64,000 bases of DNA from Micromussa lordhowensis. Taxonomy: Eukaryota > Cnidaria > Anthozoa > Scleractinia > Lobophylliidae. Location of the stretch: NCBI GenBank assembly GCA_964020085.1, contig OZ026598.1, forward strand, positions 12,914,516-12,978,515. Reading direction: 5' to 3'. Each line of letters starts with the position of its first letter. The first letter of the stretch is position 1. The position numbers were made by a program, and so were the translations under genes. Shown one piece after another: positions 44,821 through 53,900 of the stretch. The notes below the pieces were generated by a model that did not search any database, was not told where the DNA came from, and worked only from the letters and a program-made list of their open reading frames with translations.

Positions 44821-44874
44821 TGACTACAACTACCAGAATGCAGTGCGCGCATGACGTCATCGTGCAAATGTGCT
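44821..44874 (-). repeat. Right terminal inverted repeat of the ISL2EU-like element
   Basis: Mirror copy of 41364-41417. It lies only 11 bases upstream of the THAP ATG, so the terminal repeat probably contains that gene's promoter, including the TGACGTCA site. Confidence 0.95.
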
Positions 44875-44876
44875 AT

Positions 44877-46240
44877 TGCAAATATTACAAAAATTACGAC
44901 ATTTACGAAAACTGCGAAATTTACGATAATTCGCCAGGCCACTTACAAAATCAACGAAATTCATTCAAAGGGTTGCAGGGAAGGCCCATCGAAAGTTACG
45001 AAATTTACGAAAACTGCGAAATTTACGATACTTCGCAAGACCATTGACAAACTCAACGAAATTTATTCAAAAAGTTGCAGGGAAGGCCCATCAAAAGTTA
45101 CGAGAATTGCGAATATTACGAAAATTACGAAATTTACGAAAACTGCGAAATTTACGATAATTCGCCAGGCCACTTACAAAATCAACGAAATTCATTCAAA
45201 GGGTTGCAGGGAAGGACCATCGAAAGGTACGAAAATTACAAAATTTACGAAAACTGCGAAATTTACGATAATTCGCAAGACCATTGACAAAATCAACGAA
45301 ATTTATTCAAAAAGTTGCTGGGAAGGTCCATCGAAAGCTACGAGAATTGCGAATATTACGAAAATTACGACATTTACGAAAACTGCGAAATTTACGATAA
45401 TTCGCCAGGCCACTTACAAAATCAACGAAATTCATTCAAAGGGTTGCAGGGAAGGCCTATCGAAAGTTACGAAATTTACGAAAACTGCGAAATTTACGAT
45501 ACTTCGCAAGACCATTGACAAAATCAACGAAATTTATTCAAAAAGTTGCAGGGAAGGCCCATCAAAAGTTACGAGAATTGCGAATATTACGAAAATTACG
45601 ACATTTACGAAAACTGCGAAATTTACGATAATTCGCCAGGCCACTTACGAAATCAACGAAATTCATTCAAAGGGTTGCAGGGAAGGACCATCGAAAGGTA
45701 CGAAAATTACAAAATTTACGAAAACTGCGAAATTTACGATAATTCGCAAGACCATTGACAAAATCAACGAAATTTATTCCAAAAGTTGCTGGGAAATACC
45801 CATCGAAAGTTACGAGAATTGCGAATATTACGAAAATTACGAAATTTACGAAAACTGTGAAATTTACGATAATTCGCCAGGCCACCTACAAAATCATGAC
45901 ATTTATTCAAATAGTTGCAGGGAAGGCCCATCAAAAGATAAGATACTTACAAAAATTACAAAATTTGCGAAAACTGCAAAATTTACAAGAATTTGCCATA
46001 CCTGTTACAATATCAACGAAATGTATTCAAACAGTAGCAGGGCAGACCCATCAAAAGTTACGAGAATTGCGAAATTTTTCGAATTTTACGAAAACTGCGA
46101 AATTTACGATAATTCGCAAGACCATTGACAAAATCAACGAAATTTATTAAAAAAGTTGCAGGGAAGGCTCATCGAAAGTTACGAGAATTGCGAAAATTAC
46201 GAAATTTACGAAAACTGCGAAATTTACGATAATATCCAAA
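44877..46240. repeat. Satellite array, right part (GAAATTTACG repeats)
   Basis: The array continues exactly where the left part stops. Unit starts at 45075, 45315 and 45546 give spacings of 240 and 231 bases, and blocks 471 apart are nearly identical, so the higher-order unit is about 471 bp. Toward 45900-46240 the units diverge, as is usual at array edges. One frame stays open for about 425 codons, but it only reflects stop-free repeat units. Confidence 0.92.
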
Positions 46241-47035
46241 CAAGTATAACTGTGAAAATGCATTTTTGCACTATTCAAAATCCCCTGCATATTTGTCCAA
46301 TACTGACCAATTTTACAGAATGTTGTTAACAAATTGACCGGTTTGCACAATTTTCAAAATTGAGATAATATTTTAGTATTGAGAAATGTTCAGTCTTTAC
46401 CTTTTTGTTCCTTTATTTATGAAAAAACACTGTGTAAATATTGCCCACTTTTGCATTTTGTAGAGGTACCGAGTATTTCAAGTCCTTTATTGTTTAAGAA
46501 AATACCCAGTTCTGCACAAAACAGAAACAGTGGAATTGAACTATTTCTTTTTTTCAGGCAATATTGGTCCCTTTTATCTAAGTTATAGATGGATGTATAT
46601 TTTAACCACATTTTGCGTTCAGTTTTGAACATTTTCTTACAACAAACATCACTTTTTTATGACATAATGTTCAGCAATGAAATCCTGATACATTCCAAAT
46701 GAAATCAGTGTAATGAGCAATGAATTATTGATTCCTTTGATACCAAATTATTAATGTGAGGTCATGAAACTGTAGTTTGCCCAAATTGTTTCAAATTTTG
46801 TTGTTTGATATTCGTTGTTATATGTAAATCGAATAAAATCACTGAATTTGGTTTTAGCTATGTAAACTGTGTCTCATGTAACAACAAAAGTACATAACTG
46901 GCCAGGATGTGCCCTTGTTTGCCGTCATATCTCTTCAAACTGTAACTTTTGGATCATACAAAGCATTGATTCTGTATTTGTGGGATCCTGCACGAGTTAC
47001 AGCTTCACAACAGGTCCTACACTTACAAAATTCTA
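46241..47035. other. No gene seen
   Basis: AT-rich single-copy-looking sequence between two satellite arrays. Short frames only. Confidence 0.45.
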
Positions 47036-47900
47036 AAGAAGTCATAAAATTATGAAATTTTTGACCTATAAACAAGTCATAAATTTATGAAATCCTTCAG
47101 CTCTACAAACAAGTCATAAATTTATGAAATCCTTCAGCTCTACAAACAAGTCATAAATTTATGAAATCCTTCTGCTCTACAAACAAGTCATAAATTTATG
47201 AAATCCTTCAGCTCTACAAATAAGTCATAAATTTATGAAATCCATCTGCTCTACAAACAAGTCATAAATTTATGAAATCCTTCAGCTCTACAAACAAGTC
47301 ATAAATTTATGAAATCCTTCTTCTCTACAAACAAGTCATAAATTTATGAAATCCTTCAGCTCTACAAACAAGTCATAAATTTATGAAATCCATCTGCTCT
47401 ACAAACAAGTCATAAATTTATGAAATCCTTCAGCTCTACAAACAAGTCATAAATTTATGAAATCCTTCTTCTCTACAAACAAGTCATAAATTTATGAAAT
47501 CCTTCAGCTCTACAAACAAGTCATAAATTTATGAAATCCTTCTGCTCTACAAACAAGTCATACATTTATGAAATCCTTCAGCTCTACAAATAAGTCATAA
47601 ATTTATGAAATCCTTCTGCTCTACAAACAAGTCATAAATTTATGAAATCCTTCAGCTCTACAAACAAGTCATAAATTTATGAAATCCTTCTGCTCTACAA
47701 ACAAGTCATAAATTTATGAAATCCTTCAGCTCTACAAACAAGTCATAAATTTATGAAATCCTTCTGCTCTACAAACAAGTCATAAATTTATGTAATCTTT
47801 CTGCTCTACAAACAAGTCATAAATTTATGAAATCCTTCAGCTCTACAAACAAGTCATAAATTTATGTAATCTTTCTGCTCTACAAACAAGTCATAAATTT
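47036..47900. repeat. 37-bp satellite with higher-order structure, about 23 copies
   Basis: The unit is ACAAGTCATAAATTTATGAA followed by ATCCTTCAGCTCTACAA. Each contains the 12-bp palindrome CATAAATTTATG. Units alternate between CTTCAG and CTTCTG/CATCTG/CTTCTT variants, so the functional period is 74 bp, and a four-unit block (CATCTG, CTTCAG, CTTCTT, CTTCAG) is repeated twice in a row near 47.22-47.50 kb. Confidence 0.95.
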
Positions 47901-48250
47901 GTGATCAACACTTTGAAAACAAGTTAATATCATTACTTGGGCTTTTGCTGGAAAGCCCAAGTCATAAAATGCAAGCTGTTCTTGGTCGCCAAAATGGGGG
48001 TCATGGTCCCGGGCATTCCTTACGTAAAGAGTGGAAACTGGGGGGTGCGAATTGTGATCGCTTTCGTGAGCGACGTGTGAAGTGGGTAAGTTTTGGAAAG
48101 AATCGCGCCTTATACGTTCAGCTCACATACAAAAAATGCCGATAATTTTCGGAACGGGACGGTCCACGAATTATCTTGCTTGAAAGCCTGCAAAATAAGC
48201 AACTCACGAGAAAACAAATGAGCCATGTACTAGTTCAAACTACGGAAACG

Positions 48251-48263
48251 AGGGCTCGAAATT
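48251..48263 (+). repeat. Outer inverted repeat, left (AGGGCTCGAAATT)
   Basis: A 13-mer whose exact reverse complement lies at 53888-53900. The two enclose the Mutator-like element and suggest that it jumped into an older transposon. Confidence 0.55.
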
Positions 48264-48449
48264 GCGACTCACTGGTCGCCAATGCGACCAAACATCGAGT
48301 GTTGGCGACCAGATTTTAAGAACTGGTCGACCGCCAATGGGCGATTCATCTTTTCTTTCCTCAACCTTTTAACATCAAAGAAAAACGGCATTAGTTGTGG
48401 ATGAAAGATACGATTTATTCGAACAGACATAATGAACACACGGATGTCA

Positions 48450-48582
48450 GTCGTTTCGCCTACAAGTCGTTTCGCCTACAAGTCGATTCGCCTACATCGA
48501 GGTCGTTTCGCCTACACGATCAAGTCGTTTCGCCTACACGGTTTGAGTCGATTCGCCTACATTAAAGTCGTTTCGCCTACAC
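48450..48582 (+). repeat. Left terminal inverted repeat of the MULE: seven-copy motif array
   Basis: Seven copies of a 15-bp motif GTCG(T/A)TTCGCCTACA with spacers of 1, 1, 5, 7, 8 and 5 bases. The order of T and A at position 5 is T, T, A, T, T, A, T from the outside inward. Confidence 0.95.
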
Positions 48583-49017
48583 TTATAAGTTGAAATATTT
48601 TGTGAAAATAGATAAACATCACTGCCCACAGTTAACAGAGAATTCGTATTTGACCGTATTTCCAGTTAAATTCCGAGATATTACAGCTTTTGACTGAGAG
48701 TTAACGGAAGGTTCGAGAAATGTTGATTCTAGTTTGATCACGTAGAGTAACCTGTACTTGAATCAACAACATACCGATCAACAACACACCGATATCGAAA
48801 GGAAAATCACGCAACAATAGTTGTATCGTAAGCAAACAAATTTAATCGCTTACTCTCTAGCTAGCTAGTCACAATGGGGACATTTGCGTGACCCTGGTGG
48901 TCACGCGCCCTTTTAAATCATTTTACAGTATGTAATGGAACTACATGTACAATAATAACGCGGAGCTTAGCCAAAAACCTTCAAATACATTTCAAATACA
49001 TTTAGGTCAGTGACTTA

Positions 49018-52000
49018 TCAATTGGAGCGCTGAGCGAATACTCGTGACGGGCCATTCAGACGTGCACACTGCTTAAGGAGTTGTTCAGCAGTGTATCTTT
49101 CATTGGAAAAATCATCCCAATGTTCGAATATTTTGGCCTGAAGGGAGCGGTATTTTGCTCTTTGAATCCTCTTAAGCTTTTTTTCTGATACCAAACGAAT
49201 TCGTAGAGCCGTCAACCGAGCCTCTTGATGGAGAAGGTCGAGCAGGAGGTAGAATGGCATGCTCCATTTGCCCGACGCACGGCGATGCAGGCCATTGTGC
49301 CAGCCTTCGATGTCATTGTTTGTTCTTACTGTCATCTGGAAAACGCTCCAGCAAGAGGGCGGCCAGGTAATGCTGTTGATCCAGGTGTCCGGGATGTACT
49401 CGGCAAATTGCTTCAGCTGGTCTGTTGCTGCTCGAACTCGCAACTGCTCGAACATTGGACGGATTTCAGCCTCGGGCAGGAACGGCAGGGCCATGAGTTT
49501 ACGTACATACTGGTACGTGCCATTGTCATGACTGTATTGGTGCTGGAGTCCAAGCTCTTGAATCTGAAAAAAAAAAACAGCAAATTATTACATTTGTCTA
49601 GATTCCCACATTTTCTACTCTCTAAATGCTCAAGCGGAATTGTGTACATACTAACTTCAATTTATGTTTTGAATCATCCGATGTGTGTTTTAAGTTTTGA
49701 ATCCTACCATCACGTTAGGGAGTAATCGAAAACAGTTGATCAATATTTTCCGCTTACCTTCCTCCAAAGAGCCTGGGTCCAATGGAATGCACACCCCTTG
49801 ATCCTAGCGTTAGGAAGGAGCTGCCGAAGAACACTCCAGAGAGCCTTTTCAAAATCGATGGTTATCTGGCGGACCTCAGGGTCAACAGAGAGCATCCGCA
49901 GAATTGACTTCAGGACCTAAAAGTAAAGAAAAGATAATTCCTATGTTTTCTTTGTCCTCTCAAGGTCATCGTAAAATAATGGGGAGAAATAAATTGAACG
50001 TGACAATCGTTATAAGTGCGTGACAACTGTTTAGCGTTACATTTGATATTCAGGACATGTCAAGATCATCTTAGCAATGACGTTTATCGTATTTCCTAAG
50101 CAATCTTATCGAGGGCGTATTCCTTTGCAGTTGCAATTTGTTACTGAGACATATTCGAGACAAAGTGAGCGATTTAGCTGTGAGCATTAAAACATATTAC
50201 AATGAGATAATACTTACCGCACGATAGTCTTTCTTTTTTCTTCCAGACATCATTACGAACACCAGCGGAACTTGTTTCGCGTGATCGTCCGTGCGCACAA
50301 ACGCGTTGATGGTAAACAGCTGCTGGAATGGTCGCTTGACTAACTTAAACGTGCCATCTATGTACCAGGTCTTTGCTTTGCTCAGGTGTTGTAGTTGCTG
50401 GTCTGTAGCAAGGATTATGTGGCGTTTTCCGTGTTTTTTAATGTCCGCTTTGAGGAAACCATCTGGAACATGCTCCTGGCATAGCTCGAAATCCAAATCC
50501 AATGGATCCTGTGGTCGCGTACTCTGTCGAACTCTGTTGGCGGCCCTGGCCAGGTGATCAGGTTTAGAAAGTGCGGGACATGGCTCATCCCCGACTTCAT
50601 GAAGGAGGACCTGATAGACAAAAAATGAAAAGAGGGGGGAAGTTTACTTTACGCATTCCCAGAGAGAGTTCACAATTTTCGTTTTAAGCGCTAAATGATT
50701 TAGAATTCAACTGAATCAACCGATAGTTTTAAAGATTGTTATTACTAGTGCTGTTTTTGCTGTCTTTTGGCCAGTTATGCCATTTAGAGAACGGAAGAAT
50801 TTTATACAGTTTACTTAAAGGCGTATAATGATATGATGTAACGAAGAAATGTCAACACACACAAAAAGGGGAAATATTTTGTTTCCCCAATTAGATTTTT
50901 TAAACTAAATACCATAGACACTGAAATTAAGTCAATACGAAGAGTTATGTTTCTTTCTTTCTTATATCGCGCAATACGGACTAGAAATCATCTTTCACAC
51001 TGAGAAATAAACTCACCTCGTCGACGATCGCTGACGCTGGTCTAAACTGATCCTCAATTGCTTTCTCCTTGACAGAGGCCATGATTCTCGCTGCCGTCGC
51101 GGCGCCAAGTGCTGGCGGGTGATTGTGGTCGTGCTTTCCATGTTGGAACCCATCTCCTCGCTGGATCACAATGGCTTTACAGTGTCTACCTGTTGGTCTT
51201 ACTGTGCATTGCCAGTAGGTGGCATTGGCTCTGCGAAGCTGCACGTTGTACGTATAGCCGTCGCTGTCAGCAAGTTTCGTCCTAGCCCGTTTGGTACCAG
51301 CTTCTACTAGTTGATAGGTAACCTCGTTACGGACGTTTTCCTCAGTTTGGTGGTGAATGTGTGGGTCCGCAATTGATTCTTCCACGGGCTCACCTTCAAC
51401 ATAAAACCACAAAAAATGAGACACTTGCCAGGTCAACATTTCATGCTTTGAATACTACTATCGGCTGATAGTTGCCCCGCCGAAATTTTATGTTCTTAAA
51501 ACAAATATTTGCCCGAGAAGCGAAGCGTCGAGGGCATATATGCTAGTTTTAAGAACATCAAAATTCCAAGGGGCAATTATCAGACCTATAGTTCCGAGCG
51601 CGCGTAGAAATTCTATATGCGCGTGTAAACTCTATAAACTATGTATGTGCGTGTAAAATCTATATCATAAAGCAAATAAAGAAGCCTAAGCCGTGTATTA
51701 CACCGTGATAAAACACTCCGGACAATATTGAGAACATTCGAGAACTTTAGAAGACACTCGCCTGCGGCTCGTGTTTTCTACATTCCCCTCGTGTTCTCAA
51801 ATGCCCGTCATTGTAATACACGGCTTAGGCTTCTTTATTTGTTAAATAAACTACTTGTGTAGAGAGAAAATTATAAAAAAATATATATAACAACCCACCT
51901 AAAGAGGCCTTAATCTAACGGAAGAACACTATAAATCGCGAAACTCATGGAAACAGTGGAAACCGAACTTTTCATCAAGTATTGAAAGGGGAACCTCTTC

Positions 52001-52623
52001 GTGTACAAGTCAACTACAATACTTGAATTCACGGCGACAACAAACCGACACAAACAAACTCACCTGGAGTAGTAACATTTTCAGCGGAATCCGAAAACAT
52101 TGAGTTTTCACTGGGCAGAGGGCTGGCTGGCATGAATGATGAGTTTTCGACTGCGGTAGGTGCTGCGAAGGCGATGCTGGATGGTTCCGAATACATGGTC
52201 ACCTCCATTACTGTTCCAAGTGAGCCAGCGGAAACTGTTGATTGTAAGACGTATGTTAAGGCATGCTAAATGGTTTTGAGAATTGGAAGCAATGTTCGCG
52301 AAAAATAAATTAAGTAAACTGTTTAACGTGATCCTGAACAGCCTAACTGTAATTGTAGCCATGTAAAGATGACATTCATAATAATTATTATGATAGTTAC
52401 CTTCATTTCTCGTGCTCTCAAAGTTCGGCCTGGGTGGATGCAAGGTAGAACAAGGTTTACATCTCCAAGGAATGTCTTCCCCAGACCTGACAGCGTTTCT
52501 ATACATGTCTCTGGATACACCACTGCTACACGTTCTGTGCTGCCATTTATTACAGCCGTCGCACAGAAGGGCTTCTTGGCGCTTGTTAACAAATTTTTTG
52601 CACTCAATGCACAGAGTTACCAT
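49018..52623 (-). CDS. MULE transposase with PHD finger and FLYWCH domain, six exons, 622 aa
   Basis: Exons on the minus strand: 52623-52401, 52234-52064, 51393-51017, 50610-50218, 49916-49758, 49563-49018. All introns are GT-AG with near-consensus donors (GTAACT, GTGAGT, GTGAGT, GTAAGT, GTAAGC), the phases agree, and the joined length is 1,869 nt without a stop. Residues 5-58 form a PHD finger (C5, C8, C21, C24, H29, C32, C55, C58). Residues about 165-223 form a FLYWCH-type zinc finger (YWQC194, C203, H221, H223). The MULE transposase follows: D342 in YIDGTF, D409 in ITIDFEKALW, CAFH (C430, H433) and E527 in NNDIEGWHNGLH. The catalytic triad is complete. The enzyme should cut and paste the element; FLYWCH probably reads the terminal motifs, and PHD may read histone tails. 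It could instead be a host gene between repeats, but the terminal repeats argue for a transposon. Confidence 0.88.
51465..51583. repeat. Foldback sequence in intron 2 of the MULE gene
   Basis: About 119 bp, near-perfect palindrome starting CTGATAGTTGCCCC and ending GGGGCAATTATCAG. Confidence 0.85.
51673..51841. repeat. Foldback sequence with perfect 30-bp arms in intron 2 of the MULE gene
   Basis: The arm at 51673-51702 begins CAAATAAAGAAGCCTAAGCC and its exact complement is 51812-51841. A second, weaker pairing lies inside. It ends next to TTTGTTAAATAAA, so a target duplication is unclear. Confidence 0.9.
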
Positions 52624-52671
52624 TTTTCTTGCAGTTCCAATGAACGAATGACGAATTAGCTTTTTGGGTGG

Positions 52672-52726
52672 CTTTTATAGGTAGACCCTTGCTCGATAAG
52701 GATCGACATGCCTGCTATTTGATTGG
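52672..52726 (-). promoter_or_regulatory. TATA and CCAAT boxes of the MULE transposase gene
   Basis: TATAAAAG at 52679-52672 lies about 50 bases upstream of the ATG at 52623 and CCAAT at 52726-52722 about 45 bases further. The leader would be only about 20 bases long. Confidence 0.55.
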
Positions 52727-53041
52727 TTGACTCTAGTGTTGTTTACATCTTTTGTTAAAATAATTTACTTATTGCTGTGAAACACAAAAAGAAAAAAAAT
52801 CACACTTACCTTGCGCGGGACACTAATTAGCTGATATTGTTCAGAAAGTCACAAGTCCGAATAATACGTGAACAATAGAGAAGTTCACAACAAAGCAGAA
52901 AAAAATCACACTAACATTACCTAAGTCACTTTTATTGTTAACAGAGTAAAAACTATTCTAAGATACCGCTTGCGCTACCTTTCTTTGTAACATGACGTGT
53001 GCGGGAAAATGTTATAGCACCCAAGTTGTTGTCGCCATATA

Positions 53042-53154
53042 ACAATTATTCCATGAGCCCGAGTTGGATATGAAGTGATAAAACAACCAACGAGCGCGTA
53101 GCGCGAGTTGGTTATAATCACTTCATATCCAACAAGGGCGAATGGAATAATTGT
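53042..53154. repeat. Foldback sequence upstream of the MULE promoter
   Basis: A nearly perfect palindrome of 113 bp (outer arms ACAATTATTCCAT; inner arms GTTGGATATGAAGTGAT). Further small hairpins follow at 53275-53310 (ACTCCGACTAT arms) and pair across to 53350. Confidence 0.85.
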
Positions 53155-53483
53155 CTTAGTAAATTCTCAAACCGGGTTTTGCCGCCGATTTTTATTTCGG
53201 CCATTATAGAGGGCTGAAGCTGAAAACTTTGTGCGGAAAATTTTTAATCTTGGCGCACTATTTTCCATCTGACGTAAAACTCCGACTATTGGCTCATAGT
53301 CGGAGTCTTTTAGCCAATCAAAAAGCTAGAAATGCAATAGTCGGAGCTGAGAATTTACTAAAACTCATTATACGCGGATTCGCGTGCATAACAAAACAAA
53401 ATCCGACTGTGTGACAAACATTACTATAGTTATTGTAAACTTATTTGTCAATTTTTAGATAAGTATTTAGTAATAAATATTTA

Positions 53484-53617
53484 GTGTAGGCGAATCGACT
53501 TCAATGTAGGCGAATCGACTAAGACCGTGTAGGCGAAACGACTTCCGTTGTGTAGGCGAAACGACCTCGATGTAGGCGAATCGACTTGTAGGCGAAACGA
53601 CTTGTAGGCGAAACGAC
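53484..53617 (-). repeat. Right terminal inverted repeat of the MULE: seven-copy motif array
   Basis: Seven copies of the same 15-bp motif in inverted orientation. From the outside inward position 5 reads T, T, A, T, T, A, A. The spacers match the left array in length except one that is longer by one base. Confidence 0.95.
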
Positions 53618-53887
53618 CGGTTCTCACGATTCTTTGATCACCAACTGCATCGCCACGTTAGATTATTTCAAAGCATGCTTCAGTAAACGATTTTCTCTCA
53701 CATTGGAAAACTTCGAAATGGCTACCCCTGTTCAAAATCGCCCTATAATGCATTGTAAACCCTTTAGCACTGTGTATGTCATGTATGCCTACGGATTGTG
53801 TCTCTTCTATTTGATTCTACGATCTTTGTATTTGGCGACTTTTTTTTACCACTTAGTCGTCAAATTGCGACTTAAGGATTTTTTTTT

Positions 53888-53900
53888 AATTTCGAGCCCT
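53888..53900 (-). repeat. Outer inverted repeat, right
   Basis: Exact reverse complement of 48251-48263. Confidence 0.55.

Larger units (their letters stand above)
41364..44874. mobile_element. ISL2EU-like DNA transposon, 3,511 bp, 54-bp terminal inverted repeats
   Basis: The termini (41364-41417 and 44821-44874) begin AGCACATTTGCA and match over 54 bp with one mismatch. The element is flanked by AT on both sides (41362-41363 and 44875-44876). The sequence on the two sides joins to an intact repeat unit found at about 40650-40800, so the empty site is known and the duplication is 2 bp. It holds a plus-strand SAP-SWIM-YqaJ gene and a minus-strand THAP gene with the tail of a DDE_4-type transposase. 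A 2-bp duplication with a THAP/DDE_4 transposase and a YqaJ nuclease is what I recall for ISL2EU (IS4EU) elements of the PIF/Harbinger-related group. Confidence 0.85.
48450..53617. mobile_element. Apparently intact Mutator-like element (MULE), 5,168 bp
   Basis: The termini are inverted arrays of seven GTCG(T/A)TTCGCCTACA units (48450-48582 and 53484-53617). They are bordered by the 9-mers CGGATGTCA (48441-48449) and CGGTTCTCA (53618-53626), seven of nine bases equal, as expected for a MULE target-site duplication that has aged slightly. Inside is one six-exon gene with an uninterrupted transposase frame, plus three foldback sequences in introns and the upstream region. Confidence 0.88.

Noticed and set aside
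44851..46128. Open frame of 425 codons through the satellite (EGPSKVTKFTKTAKFTI repeats)
   Set aside because: It only mirrors stop-free satellite units, is open in other frames for long stretches too, and begins inside the transposon terminal repeat.
49225..49725. 166-residue plus-strand frame opposite the MULE transposase
   Set aside because: It is antisense to exon 6 and intron 5 of the MULE gene, which has clear catalytic motifs.
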